Source: Thiohalomonas denitrificans
GTDB lineage: Bacteria; Pseudomonadota; Gammaproteobacteria; Thiohalomonadales; Thiohalomonadaceae
NCBI RefSeq assembly: GCF_900102855.1
Contig: NZ_FMWD01000002.1
Span: 392,045-456,044, forward strand
DNA: 64,000 bases
Reading direction: 5' to 3'
The notes below the pieces were generated by a model that ran no database searches, was not told the DNA's origin, and saw nothing but the letters and a program-made list of their open reading frames with translations. Shown here one piece after another: positions 48,418 to 57,557 of the stretch. Within the stretch, counting starts at the first letter, position 1. Every line of letters begins with the position of its first letter. Both the position numbers and the translations under genes were made by a program.

Positions 48418-48768
48418 TTATCGGGCGTCCGAACTGGTAGCTGCTGTTCGTCGTCTCTTTTTAACCGGCTTCAAGCGGTGAATGAGAGTAATCAGGGAGC
48501 TTTCACCCGCACCTTGCCCGGAGCCCTGGTTGGAAGCGTGATCCTCAATGACACAAAGAATCCCCGCATGCTCCAGCCGTTCTGTAAGCCGCTGCGCCTC
48601 GGTGACCGCACTAAACCGCTTCAGCACCTTTCGCTGGCCGTTTAGCAACAATCCAACCTTCTCTTCCGATAAACCGATATCCAGGATCAGGTTGCTGGTG
48701 ACGGTAGCGGTATCCTTGTCGGAGACCAGCTTCCCGGTAAAAACAACTTGGTATCGTTTATCACTCAT
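48418..48768 (-). CDS. Small cytoplasmic protein of unknown function
   Basis: A 116-residue protein without a signal peptide. Its first 80 residues read YQVVFTGKLVSDKDTATV...NGQRKVLKRFSA...LEHAGILCVIED, a pattern also found as an N-terminal module in various gammaproteobacterial membrane proteins. The tail is basic (PVKKRRRTAATSSDAR). It may be a stand-alone copy of that module. Function unknown. Start at 48774 is equally possible. Confidence 0.65.
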   Translation of the reverse strand: MSDKRYQVVFTGKLVSDKDTATVTSNLILDIGLSEEKVGLLLNGQRKVLKRFSAVTEAQRLTERLEHAGILCVIEDHASNQGSGQGAGESSLITLIHRLKPVKKRRRTAATSSDAR

Positions 48769-49070
48769 GGTCACGCCCTGTCTGTCCGCCGGTTCAGGTT
48801 AGGGAAAGTGAATCGGCCAATTTGTGACATAGTCGGCAAATCTCGACTTTGCCGCAGTTGATACACATCAACAACGGTCATCAGTGACCCCGAATCTCCC
48901 GAAGGTGTGCCCCCACAAGGCTTTCACAACACGCCGATGGTCGAAATGTTGCCCGAAATGTGTCGGGTTCAGGAGAATTCGCACTAACGTTCAGCTGGTT
49001 TTGTGAAAGCTCCCACAGCCCGAAATGACGGAGTCGCTGACAATGTGCCGCCGAGTCCAAGCCGGATTGA
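48769..49070. other. Intergenic region without recognised features
   Basis: About 300 bases between two divergent genes. Neither a repeat family nor a clear promoter stands out. It presumably holds the promoters of both neighbours. Confidence 0.4.
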
Positions 49071-49742
49071 ATGTTCATGCGCTACTTCGTGTTGACCGCC
49101 CTTTTGCTATTGGCGGCGGGTTCCAGTTTCGCCGAGACCCGCTATGTGAGTGATGAACTCACCATTACCCTGCGCGCAGGGCAGGGTAATGCCTACAAGA
49201 TCCTGCAGACACTCCGTTCGGGCGAACAGCTTCAGATCCTGGAAGAGGATGGTGAGTTTATTCGTGTGCGGACAAATCGCGACCTCGAGGGCTGGGTGCG
49301 GAGCCGATACCTGACGGATGCACCGATCGCCCGGGCACGCCTGACTGCAGCGGAACAGAAACTTGCCCGCCTCGAAGGTGAGGCACGTTCGTTGCGCGAA
49401 CAGGCGAGCTCGCTGCAGGCGGAACGAAATAGCCTCAGAGACAAGCTGCGTGCCACGGAGACCGAAAAGGCCTCGCTAGAGGACGAGGCTGCCGAACTGA
49501 AACAGATTGCTGCCGAACCCCTGCAGTTGCGCGAAAAGAATCGGGTGATGAAAAGTCGCATCGACACCCTTGAGTCGGACCTGGCCAGGATCGAACGAAC
49601 CAATGATCAGCTGCGCAACAACTCGCAACGGGAGTGGTTCATGGTTGGTGCTGGTGTTCTTGGCGCCGGGATCTTCCTTGGCCTGGTGCTGCCCCTGATA
49701 CGCCGCAAGAGTCGCTCCTCAAGCTGGTCCGATCTGCGCTGA
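49071..49742 (+). CDS. SH3-domain membrane protein (YgiM/TIGR04211-like)
   Basis: A 223-residue envelope protein with a signal peptide (LTALLLLAAGSSFA) and a bacterial SH3 domain (YVSDELTITLRAGQGNAYKI, about residues 25-44). A long coiled coil (about 80-180) rich in Leu, Glu and Arg follows, then a C-terminal membrane anchor (FMVGAGVLGAGIFLGLVLPL). This order matches the TIGR04211 SH3 family. ATGs at 49071 and 49077 are both possible. Confidence 0.88.
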   Translation: MFMRYFVLTALLLLAAGSSFAETRYVSDELTITLRAGQGNAYKILQTLRSGEQLQILEEDGEFIRVRTNRDLEGWVRSRYLTDAPIARARLTAAEQKLARLEGEARSLREQASSLQAERNSLRDKLRATETEKASLEDEAAELKQIAAEPLQLREKNRVMKSRIDTLESDLARIERTNDQLRNNSQREWFMVGAGVLGAGIFLGLVLPLIRRKSRSSSWSDLR

Positions 49743-49857
49743 AGAAGGGCCGGTTTGCCCCGCGCAGGGAGGTTGACTCTCCGCGTATTTCGCCTAAACC
49801 TTGGGTGACACCCACACAGGGGTGATTCCTGAAGCAATGGAAACACGGAGGTTCACC

Positions 49858-50418
49858 ATGCGTTACAAGTTTATGACCCACATACTTTCCGCCAGTGCCC
49901 TTACGCTGGTAATGGGCGCTCCCGTCTATGCCGCTGGCGAAGGTGAATACCAGGACCCGCAGGCACAGACCGGAGCCGCACAGCAGGACCCGGCCATGCA
50001 GGAGCAGCGAGCCGAAGTGGACTTCGCCAACTCCTACAAGTCCAGCAGCCTGCAGGACCTCGATGTCAATGACATGCAGGGCGAGACCATCGGGCAGATC
50101 GATGATGTACTGATCGACTCCGAGGGCAAGGTGTCCCATGTCGTTGTCAGCGAAGAGGGCGGTTTGCTCGGTGGCGACGGCCAGAGCTATGTGATCCCCT
50201 GGGATCAGGTGCAATTCGACGAGCAGCAGCAGACGGCCTCCATCGATGTGTCGCAGGACCAGCTGAGCACCGAATTCTCGGCGTTCGAAGAGCTGCCCGC
50301 GACCAAGCTGGAGCGGGACGAAGCAGAACAGCAGCCGGACGAAGCTCAGCAGCCGGACGACATCCAGCAGCAGCCGGAAGAGGGTATGGGCGAGTCTCCC
50401 GACTCACCGATGCAATAG
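49858..50418 (+). CDS. Exported PRC-barrel protein
   Basis: A 186-residue protein with a signal peptide (ASALTLVMGAPVYAAG) and one PRC-barrel domain (about residues 60-125: SLQDLDVNDMQGETIGQIDD, SEGKVSHVVVSEEGGLLG). A low-complexity Gln/Glu/Pro/Asp tail (EQQPDEAQQPDDIQQQPEEG) follows. An ACGGAGG site precedes the ATG. PRC-barrel proteins bind RNA or photosynthetic complexes in known cases; a periplasmic role here is unclear. Confidence 0.82.
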   Translation: MRYKFMTHILSASALTLVMGAPVYAAGEGEYQDPQAQTGAAQQDPAMQEQRAEVDFANSYKSSSLQDLDVNDMQGETIGQIDDVLIDSEGKVSHVVVSEEGGLLGGDGQSYVIPWDQVQFDEQQQTASIDVSQDQLSTEFSAFEELPATKLERDEAEQQPDEAQQPDDIQQQPEEGMGESPDSPMQ

Positions 50419-50438
50419 AGATACACCTACCGACGCGA

Positions 50439-50460
50439 GCGCCGCCCATGGGGGCGGCGC
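50439..50460 (+). terminator. GC-rich hairpin after the PRC-barrel gene
   Basis: GCGCCGCCC and GGGCGGCGC form a perfect 9-bp stem with loop ATGG, 21 bases past the stop. A T-rich tail is weak (ATCGCTTTCC). Confidence 0.55.
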
Positions 50461-50513
50461 ATCGCTTTCCGGCGAACACCTCCGTCACGTATACGGGTCG
50501 TACCGATCTGCCC

Positions 50514-50538
50514 GGTGTCGGCCTGAAGGCCGACCACC
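50514..50538. repeat. Family D palindrome
   Basis: GTCGGCCT (50517-50524) and AGGCCGAC (50527-50534) pair around GA, inside a wider GGTGTCGG/CCGACCACC context. It lies between convergent genes. Confidence 0.65.
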
Positions 50539-50550
50539 CGGTGAGGTGGT

Positions 50551-52233
50551 TCAGGGCCGCGTCTTTCCCTGCCGGGGCTTCGGCTTGCGTCCTTTTTCAC
50601 TGGTGGGGGTCAGATTCAGCCGGCGGCCGCAGACCCAGACCTTCTTAAGATGGTTTTGCAGCTCTATCGGCAGGCCTTCTGGTAGATCGACCGTGCTGTA
50701 GGTGTCGTAGAGCTGGATACGACCAATGTTACGGCTGTCGATTCCCGCTTCGTTGGCAATGGCGCCGACAACGTGTTTCGGTTGCACCCCATGCTCCCGT
50801 CCCACCTCGATGCGGTAGCTCTGCATACCGGCATCGGGTTCGCGATCAAAACGGGGCCGCTTTTGGCCGCCGCGTTTGGCTTCACGACTCTCTCGCTCCA
50901 CCGGAGCCTTCTGCTCCTTCACCTCCAGCGGCCGTTCACGCTGTACGAGATAGGCCAGCGCCGCGGCGACTTCACTCAAGCCGACGTCATGCTCCTCCTG
51001 GTAGCCATCCACAAGATCCTCGAAAAAATTCAATTCCTGGCTCTCGAGGGTCTCGGTGATGAGCTGTTTGAAACGGTCCACCCGCTTGTCCGTCACCGCC
51101 TCGCGGCTCGGCAGGTTCATCGGCGCAATGGGCTGGCGGGTGGCGCGCTCGATGGTCTTCAGCATGCGCCGTTCCCGGGGGGCGACGAACAGAATGGCCT
51201 CGCCCTTGCGGCCGGCACGTCCGGTCCGCCCGATCCGGTGCACATAGGCTTCGGTGTCGTAGGGAATGTCATAGTTGACCACATGGCTGACCCGTTCCAC
51301 ATCCAGGCCACGGGCCACCACATCCGTCCCTACCACGATATCCAGCGCACCGCGCTTCAGCTTTTCGACGGTCTGTTCGCGCTGCACCTGATTCATGTCA
51401 CCGTTGAGAGCAGCAGCGGCAAAACCACGCGCCTCGAGCTTTTCGGCCAGATTAACCGTCTCGGTCTTGGTGCGCACGAAGATGAGCATGCCATCGAATG
51501 GCTCCACTTCGAGGATCCGGGTCAGAGCATCGAGTTTGTGAACCCCGCTCACCTGCCAGTAACGCTGGGTGATGGTCTCCACGGTGGTGGTCTTCGAGGC
51601 AATCTTCACCTCGACCGGGTCATGCAGATGACGGCGGGCCACCTGCTGAATCGGCTTCGGCATGGTTGCGGAAAAGAGCGCGATCTGCCGCTCTTGCGGT
51701 GCACGGGCCAGGATCCACTCGACATCGTCGATGAAGCCCATGCGCAGCATTTCGTCGGCCTCGTCCAGCACGAAGGTCCTGAGATCGTCCAGTACCAGGG
51801 TTCCGCGTCGCAAATGGTCCATGACCCGCCCCGGCGTGCCCACCACCAGATGCACTCCGCGGCTCAAACCGCGCAACTGCGTCCCCATGCCCTGGCCGCC
51901 GTAGACCGGCAGAATGTGGAACCCCGGAAGGTGCCGGGCGTAGGCCTGGATGGCTTCAGCCACCTGGATCGCCAGCTCACGGGTCGGCGTAAGCACCAGG
52001 GCCTGCGGACGACGCTGGGCAAGATCGATGCGGCTCAGAAGCGGCAGGGCAAAAGCTGCGGTCTTGCCGGTCCCGGTCTGGGCCTGGCCAAGCAAATCAC
52101 GACCCTCCAGTAACGGCGGAATCGTCTCCGCCTGGATAGGAGACGGCGCTTCGTAACCAGCCTCCTCGACGGCCTGAAGGACGGGCGCAGCGAGGCCCAG
52201 CTCTGAAAATAGGGTAACCGGGTTATCGGACAT
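50551..52233 (-). CDS. deaD: DEAD-box RNA helicase DeaD/CsdA-like
   Basis: A 560-residue ATP-dependent RNA helicase. The Q motif (FSELGLAAPVLQAVEEAGYE), Walker A AQTGTGKTAAF (about residues 46-56), DEAD as VLDEADEM, SAT as LFSATMP and the HRIGRTGRAGRKG motif VI are all visible. A C-terminal RNA-binding DbpA-like domain (MQSYRIEVGREHGVQPKHVV) follows. It acts in ribosome assembly or RNA decay, often induced by cold. Start chosen at 52233 for spacing from GAGAG; 52239 is possible. Confidence 0.95.
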   Translation of the reverse strand: MSDNPVTLFSELGLAAPVLQAVEEAGYEAPSPIQAETIPPLLEGRDLLGQAQTGTGKTAAFALPLLSRIDLAQRRPQALVLTPTRELAIQVAEAIQAYARHLPGFHILPVYGGQGMGTQLRGLSRGVHLVVGTPGRVMDHLRRGTLVLDDLRTFVLDEADEMLRMGFIDDVEWILARAPQERQIALFSATMPKPIQQVARRHLHDPVEVKIASKTTTVETITQRYWQVSGVHKLDALTRILEVEPFDGMLIFVRTKTETVNLAEKLEARGFAAAALNGDMNQVQREQTVEKLKRGALDIVVGTDVVARGLDVERVSHVVNYDIPYDTEAYVHRIGRTGRAGRKGEAILFVAPRERRMLKTIERATRQPIAPMNLPSREAVTDKRVDRFKQLITETLESQELNFFEDLVDGYQEEHDVGLSEVAAALAYLVQRERPLEVKEQKAPVERESREAKRGGQKRPRFDREPDAGMQSYRIEVGREHGVQPKHVVGAIANEAGIDSRNIGRIQLYDTYSTVDLPEGLPIELQNHLKKVWVCGRRLNLTPTSEKGRKPKPRQGKTRP

Positions 52234-52337
52234 CAACATTCTCTCGGGGGGGTGCTTCAGAAAGCGAATCAATTATCAGATAGGAATTGTACGCCATACC
52301 GCGCTGTGGCGCGCAATAAATTGCCCAACGGGTGCCC

Positions 52338-52919
52338 TCATGTGGCTAACGAACGGCGCAGCGCTTCCATGCATGCGACCAGCACGGGCGGCTGATAATA
52401 GGCATTGGCACCGCTCGGGCTCGGCAGAACCCACACGGCGGTCCGGCCGATGGAATGCGGCTGGGGGCCGACAGCGGCACGGGGGTCATCGAAAGCCGTT
52501 CGGTAGGCGCCAATGCCGAGCACCGCAACAGCCCGGGGCCGGTAGCGCAAGACCTTGCGACGCAGTTTTTCAGCCCCCTCCCTCAACTCCCGGGCCGTGA
52601 GATCGCTGGCGCCCCGAGTAGCGCGGGCAACGAGGTTTGTCACACCGATGGGGTGGTGCAGCAGCAGTTTCTCCTCCTCCCAGGGGGAGTAGAGCCGTTC
52701 GGTAAAACCGGCTCGATAAAGTGCGGGCCAAAAACGATTTCCGGGGCGAGCGAAATGATGCCCCACCGCCGCGCTGTAGAGTCCCGGATTGATCCCGCAG
52801 AAGAGTACCGAAAGCTCCGGCGCCAACAGGTCCGGGACCTCCCGATCTACGGCCGCCTCCAGGTCCCGCCTGGCAGGACGGAGCCGCCCCTCGTGTAGTG
52901 CCGACTGCCGCTTGTCCAT
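52338..52919 (-). CDS. mug: MUG/TDG-type mismatch-specific uracil DNA glycosylase
   Basis: A 193-residue base-excision enzyme. The active-site motif LFCGINPGLYSA (about residues 38-49), FARPGNRFWPAL and the minor-groove loop PSPSGANAYY (about 170-179) match the MUG/TDG family. It excises uracil or thymine opposite guanine. I used the MDKRQSAL start because the longer frame adds unlikely sequence. Divergent from a histidine kinase gene, with 268 bases between. Confidence 0.88.
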   Translation of the reverse strand: MDKRQSALHEGRLRPARRDLEAAVDREVPDLLAPELSVLFCGINPGLYSAAVGHHFARPGNRFWPALYRAGFTERLYSPWEEEKLLLHHPIGVTNLVARATRGASDLTARELREGAEKLRRKVLRYRPRAVAVLGIGAYRTAFDDPRAAVGPQPHSIGRTAVWVLPSPSGANAYYQPPVLVACMEALRRSLAT

Positions 52920-53187
52920 ACAGAGAAAAGGTAGGACGAATCGGGATTGCGTCACTGCCATTTTCGGCAGCCATTCTGGGGGGCGCCTGGCCACGGCTGC
53001 GCCATGAACAGGCGGTCCGGCTGACCCGTTCTCTACTGCTATGAAGAACCGAACCACCGGAAATGGGAAATGAGTAAGGCGTTGCCGCTCTGGTAGTCAC
53101 CGAAAGCGTGGCCGGACCGATCCCGAAAGGTGGCTATTCTCTTTATCATAGCTAGGCTTAGAGGCAGGCAACACAAGGAGTACGGCC

Positions 53188-54471
53188 ATGCACGGGCAGC
53201 ATGCAACGGATCGCCAGTCCAGCTTACTGCTCCCGTTGGCGCCCATCGCCAAGGTGCGGCGCCGGTTTCCAGTGCTGGGCTCCACTTGGTGCCGCGGTGC
53301 TGATTACGGCTTCGGCGACGCCTGGCGGCAAGCGCCTGTCATTCGGGAGGAGCGCGACGGCGGGGACGAATATGGACCCGACTACCGATTCAGCACCCTG
53401 GCAGAAAACCTGTCCGATGCCGTCCTCGTCTATGACCGGCAACTGCGCTGCCGGTACGCCAACCCTGCGGTAGAGGCCTGCCTGGACCGCGCTCCCGATC
53501 GGTTCGTCGGCAAATACATCACCGAGCTGGGGCTTCCCCGCAAACTCGCGGTGCTCTGGAACGATGCGCTCAGCCTGCTGTTTGCCAGCGGTCAACGTCT
53601 GACCCAGGAATTCCGCCTGTCCGCCCGGGGAGGCGATCGCCATCTTGAAATTCGGGTTGTCCCCGACATGAACTCGAACGGCGGCGTGGAGAACGCCCTG
53701 GTGATTATCCGTGATATCACCGAACGCAGGGAGGCGCAAAGAGAGCGGCAGCGCACGATGCAGGTCCTGCAGCAAAGGGATGCGGAGCTGGAGGAGTTCG
53801 CCTACGTCGCCTCTCATGACCTGAAAGGGCCGTTAAGGACCGCCCATGCCCTCTCCTCCTGGATCGAAGAGGAGATTGGAGACAATCTCTCGGAAGAGGG
53901 GATTCATCATATGCAGCTGATGCGGGCCCGACTGCAGCGAATGGATGAGCTGATCAACGCAACACTCGAATTCTCCAGGGCCGGGCATGCCGCCAATAAC
54001 ACCCACGACATCTCGCCCTTCGAGTTGGCGAAACAGATAGCGAGTGAACATGGCCTGCCGGAAGGCTTTCGGATCTCCGCCGCTCCGTCCATGCCGCGGA
54101 TACGAACCAACCAGACCCTGTTCAGCCAGGTGCTCACACATCTAATCGGCAACGCCATCGAGCACCACGACCGGGTCGATGGTCACGTCTGGATGTCCTG
54201 TCGGGACCTCCACGGATTCTGGGAATTTTCAATAGTGGATGATGGTCCGGGGATCCCGCCCGAATACCACCAGCATATCTTTCACATGTTTCAACGCGGC
54301 CCGGTTCCCAAGCATCACAACGGCTACGGCATAGGGCTGGCGATTGTGAAAAAGGTGGTGGAACGCGTCGGCGGGCACATCGAGGTGGATTCGGCCCCCG
54401 GCTGGGGCGCCACCTTCCGTTTCACCTGGCCAAAGGCACGCCAGGACGCAACCCCGCGTAGCCGGATTTAG
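53188..54471 (+). CDS. PAS-domain histidine kinase
   Basis: A 427-residue cytoplasmic kinase. A PAS domain (about residues 65-185, TLAENLSDAVLVYDRQLR...DITERREAQ) is followed by HisKA (FAYVASHDLKGPLRTAHAL, phospho-histidine about residue 209) and HATPase (GNAIEHHD, DDGPGIPPEYH, GYGIGLAIVKKV). The kinase half is a close paralogue of the one at 60450-62084, ending FRFTWPKA. No response regulator is nearby. The ATG has AAGGAG seven bases upstream. Confidence 0.92.
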   Translation: MHGQHATDRQSSLLLPLAPIAKVRRRFPVLGSTWCRGADYGFGDAWRQAPVIREERDGGDEYGPDYRFSTLAENLSDAVLVYDRQLRCRYANPAVEACLDRAPDRFVGKYITELGLPRKLAVLWNDALSLLFASGQRLTQEFRLSARGGDRHLEIRVVPDMNSNGGVENALVIIRDITERREAQRERQRTMQVLQQRDAELEEFAYVASHDLKGPLRTAHALSSWIEEEIGDNLSEEGIHHMQLMRARLQRMDELINATLEFSRAGHAANNTHDISPFELAKQIASEHGLPEGFRISAAPSMPRIRTNQTLFSQVLTHLIGNAIEHHDRVDGHVWMSCRDLHGFWEFSIVDDGPGIPPEYHQHIFHMFQRGPVPKHHNGYGIGLAIVKKVVERVGGHIEVDSAPGWGATFRFTWPKARQDATPRSRI

Positions 54472-54488
54472 CCCCGCCCAACTTGAAC

Positions 54489-54556
54489 GACGGCCTGAAG
54501 GCCGACGTCGGGCTTTAGCCCGTCACAACCCAGCAGCCTGAAAGCCGACCTGCAGA
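54489..54556. repeat. Family D repeat pair
   Basis: CGGCCTGAAGGCCG is followed by GTCGGGCTTTAGCCCGTCAC and then GCCTGAAAGCCGACCTGCAG. The order of words is the same as at 22420-22472. It lies between convergent genes. Confidence 0.65.
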
Positions 54557-54576
54557 ATATACGATTGGGAGGCGAG

Positions 54577-55776
54577 CTAAAACTGCTGCTTTTCCAGCCA
54601 GGGGATCATTCGCGAGAAGGCCTCCTCTATCTTCTCCAGCGAGGTGGAGAAGCTGATCCGAAACGTGTTAGTGGTCGATTCCCCGAAGGTTTCGCCGGGA
54701 ACCGTGCACACGCCCGTTTCCTCCAGCATACGCAGTGCCACCGAGGAACCGTCCGCATTGGCCGGAAGCGACGGCAGGATATAGAACGCCCCTTGCGGCC
54801 AGTACCCGGTGAGGTGAGGTGCATCACCCACCAGTTGCACGACCTTGTCCCTGCGACGGCGGTATTCGGCGATCATCTCGTCGAGAAAACCGCGACCGCC
54901 GGTCAGGGCCGCGACACCGGCCCACTGTCCCGGCGTGTTGGCGACGGTTGTGGTGAACATGTGATAGCGACGCAGCGTTTTGATGGCCGCCTCGCTGGCG
55001 ATAATCCAGCCGATCCGCATCCCCGGCATACTGAAGGTCTTCGAGAAACTGCTGACCACCATGGTCTGGTCGATATCCGCCGCACAGCTGATGATGCTGG
55101 GGTACTCGATGTCATCCAGCACGAGGTGATCGTAGACCTCGTCAGAGATCACCTTGACCCCGCGGTAGGCCGCTTCCTGAACGATGGCCTCGACCGTTTC
55201 CCTGGGGTAGACCACCCCGGTGGGATTATTGGGGGAGTTGAGGACGATGGCATAGGTCGACATGCCGATGGCATCGATGACCTCCTGCGGGTCGAGCTGG
55301 TAGCCCCGATCGGCGCTGGTTTCGATCGACTTGACTTCACCCCCATTCATTCGCACCAGCGGGGCATAGAGGGGGAAGGTAGGCTCCGGTATCAGAAATT
55401 CCCGTCCCGGCGCAGCGGTTGCGCTAAGGGCCAGGTAGAGTGCTTCGGTCGCACCAGTGGTGACGAGGAAATTATCCTCTTTCAACTGGCGTCCGTAACG
55501 TTCGGAGTAGTAGGCAACCAATTCGGTGACCAGTTCGGGCAGCCCCGCATCCATGGTGTATCCGGTATGGCCGTCACGCAGCGCCTGGATATGGGCTTCC
55601 ACGATATGGGGCGGTGTGGGGAAATCCGGCTGGCCGATGGAGAGGTGAATAACATCGTCCATGGTGGAGGCCAGATTGACCATCCGCCGGATTCCCGGTA
55701 TCGGCAACACGCGCAGGGCCGGGTTGAATGCCGACTCCCCACCCGAGTCAATTTCCTGTGCCATTTCCCTCGACAT
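54577..55776 (-). CDS. PLP-dependent class I aminotransferase
   Basis: A 399-residue fold-type I aminotransferase of the aspartate/aromatic family. The PLP lysine lies in SSFSKTFSMPGMRIGW (about residues 233-248), with LNSPNNPTG, ISDEVYDHL and the C-terminal arginine region FRISFSTS present. It moves an amino group between an amino acid and a 2-oxo acid; substrate not readable. It is divergent from the 2-hydroxyacid dehydrogenase gene (99-base gap). Confidence 0.92.
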   Translation of the reverse strand: MSREMAQEIDSGGESAFNPALRVLPIPGIRRMVNLASTMDDVIHLSIGQPDFPTPPHIVEAHIQALRDGHTGYTMDAGLPELVTELVAYYSERYGRQLKEDNFLVTTGATEALYLALSATAAPGREFLIPEPTFPLYAPLVRMNGGEVKSIETSADRGYQLDPQEVIDAIGMSTYAIVLNSPNNPTGVVYPRETVEAIVQEAAYRGVKVISDEVYDHLVLDDIEYPSIISCAADIDQTMVVSSFSKTFSMPGMRIGWIIASEAAIKTLRRYHMFTTTVANTPGQWAGVAALTGGRGFLDEMIAEYRRRRDKVVQLVGDAPHLTGYWPQGAFYILPSLPANADGSSVALRMLEETGVCTVPGETFGESTTNTFRISFSTSLEKIEEAFSRMIPWLEKQQF

Positions 55777-55875
55777 CCCTGTCTCCCTAACCGGAGGCTT
55801 CAGCAACAGGTTAGCGTCAAGTCCAGGGGGCTGCTAGTGTCGTTTATATCAGGTATCGCAGAACGGATGGTTTTG

Positions 55876-56838
55876 ATGGCCGGAACACTTCCCACCGTTG
55901 TCGTATTGACCGCACCCGACGAGGGCTGGCCACCCGGCCTGGAGTCGCTCGAGTCATCAGCACAGCTTCTCCTGGCGGATTCACCCGAAGCCCTGCAGTC
56001 GTCACTGCCAGAAGCGGATATCTTGATGGTTACCGACTTCCGCACCACCTGGCTGCGGGATGCATGGCACCGGGCTCAACGGCTCCGGTGGATCCACGCC
56101 ACCAGCGCCGGCGTGGACGCGATCCTGTTTCCCGAGTTGAACGAAAGCGACATCCCGGTGACCAACGCACGCGGCATCTTCGATGCCGCTATCGCCGAAT
56201 ACGTGCTGGGATTGATGCTCGCCTTTGCGAAGGACCTTCCCGGCACCCTGGAACATCAACGAAAACACCGCTGGCGCCACCGTGACAGCGAACGCATCGC
56301 CGGCAAACGGGTGCTGGTGGTCGGTGCCGGCTCGATCGGGCGCCGCATCGGAAATTTGGCCCGCGCCAGCGGTATGCACGTTGAGGGGATCGCCAGCCGG
56401 AAAAGGGAAGGCGATGACGATTTCCAGGCCATTCATGGGGCTGACTCATTGTACGACCTCCTGCCGGACGCCGACTACGTCGTGATCGCCGCACCGCTAA
56501 ACCGCAGTACCGAGGGTCTGTTCGGAAGCGAAGCCTTTTCGCGGATGCAGCCGGGCGCACGGCTGATCAATATCGGGCGGGGTCCCATCGTTCAGACCGG
56601 AGCACTGGTGGAGGCACTGCAGACGGGCCGAATTGCCGGGGCGGCACTCGACGTCTTCGAGGATGAACCCCTGCGGGAGGACCACCCGTTGTGGGGGATG
56701 CCCCAGGTGATCGTATCGCCCCACATGGCCGGTGATTTTATCGGCTGGCGCGAAGCGCTAAGCGAACAGTTCGTCGAAAACTTCCGCCGCTGGTGCAGGG
56801 GAGCCCCCCTGAACAACCTGGTCAAGAAAAGCCCATGA
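55876..56838 (+). CDS. D-isomer specific 2-hydroxyacid dehydrogenase
   Basis: A 320-residue NAD(P)-dependent dehydrogenase. Nucleotide motif VVGAGSIGRRIG (about residues 142-153), catalytic arginine in NIGRGPIVQ (about 231-239), glutamate in FEDEPLRED and histidine in VSPHMAGDF are in place. It interconverts a 2-oxo acid and a D-2-hydroxy acid. The frame is open far upstream but only as antisense to the aminotransferase gene. Start at 55867 is also possible. Confidence 0.93.
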   Translation: MAGTLPTVVVLTAPDEGWPPGLESLESSAQLLLADSPEALQSSLPEADILMVTDFRTTWLRDAWHRAQRLRWIHATSAGVDAILFPELNESDIPVTNARGIFDAAIAEYVLGLMLAFAKDLPGTLEHQRKHRWRHRDSERIAGKRVLVVGAGSIGRRIGNLARASGMHVEGIASRKREGDDDFQAIHGADSLYDLLPDADYVVIAAPLNRSTEGLFGSEAFSRMQPGARLINIGRGPIVQTGALVEALQTGRIAGAALDVFEDEPLREDHPLWGMPQVIVSPHMAGDFIGWREALSEQFVENFRRWCRGAPLNNLVKKSP

Positions 56839-56920
56839 CCGCGTGCAGCCGGTATGCAACACCGGCTGCGAAGAAGCGCTTGTCGAGTCGAAGAAAATTG
56901 CGTCAGAACAACTTCAGGGA

Positions 56921-56954
56921 TTACAGACCGGCCGGCAAAACGACCGGTCTGTAA
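56921..56954. terminator. Hairpin between convergent genes
   Basis: TTACAGACCGG and CCGGTCTGTAA form a perfect 11-bp stem around 12 bases. It lies between the 2-hydroxyacid dehydrogenase and the minus-strand lipoprotein. No T-tract follows, so it could also be a protein-binding palindrome. Confidence 0.6.
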
Positions 56955-56966
56955 TACTGCCGGCTA

Positions 56967-57317
56967 TCAGCTATTCTGTTCCATCGTTTCGCCTTCAGCG
57001 GCTTCAGAAGCCGTGTCGTCACTCTGCGCCTCTTCATCCACTTCTTCCGCAGCAGGCTCATCGGCAGCATCGTCACTTTCCGCTTCGGCGTCTGCAGTCA
57101 TCTGTTCGGCACCGGCCTCATCGGCAGCGGCATCAGCTTCGGTTTCATCCGCGAAACCCGCTGGTGCGTCTCCTTGCGTCGTCGGCATGGCCGATGGCTC
57201 GGCAGTCGGAGCCGCACTTTCCCGGTTTTGGGCAGCCGTATCGCCGCTCTGGTCACATGCGCTCAGGATAAAAGCCAAAGACATTGCGAGGAGGAGTGCT
57301 GATTTTCTCATATTCAC
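56967..57317 (-). CDS. Acidic low-complexity lipoprotein
   Basis: A 116-residue predicted lipoprotein with lipobox ILSAC (cysteine about residue 21). The rest is Ala, Glu, Asp and Thr rich (for example ESDDAADEPAAEEVDEE) and probably disordered. Strongly acidic. No recognised domain. Divergent from the amidase gene. Function unknown. Confidence 0.75.
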   Translation of the reverse strand: MNMRKSALLLAMSLAFILSACDQSGDTAAQNRESAAPTAEPSAMPTTQGDAPAGFADETEADAAADEAGAEQMTADAEAESDDAADEPAAEEVDEEAQSDDTASEAAEGETMEQNS

Positions 57318-57557
57318 CTTCTTTATTGTTGTTGAGGCTGACGTCTAACCAAAAGAGCATATAGCAGCCATTCGCAGACGTATAAGACACCCGTCACACT
57401 GCTCCGGACCGAAAAAAACCGACTCGATTCGATCCCGATTTTCGGCTTGGAAGGCGCCCGACCAGGCCTCTTCTGCTATACCCCTAATAACCACAAACAG
57501 CTTTGCGTCGAGAATCCGCTTCTGCCCGGAACGGCAGGAACCGAACAGGAGGACGGT

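Noticed and set aside
50773-52113. Plus-strand open frame of 446 codons
   Set aside because: Antisense shadow of the DEAD-box helicase gene in GC-rich DNA.
54565-55866. Upstream half of a 757-codon plus-strand frame
   Set aside because: It runs antisense to the aminotransferase gene; only the part from about 55876 encodes a recognisable protein (2-hydroxyacid dehydrogenase).
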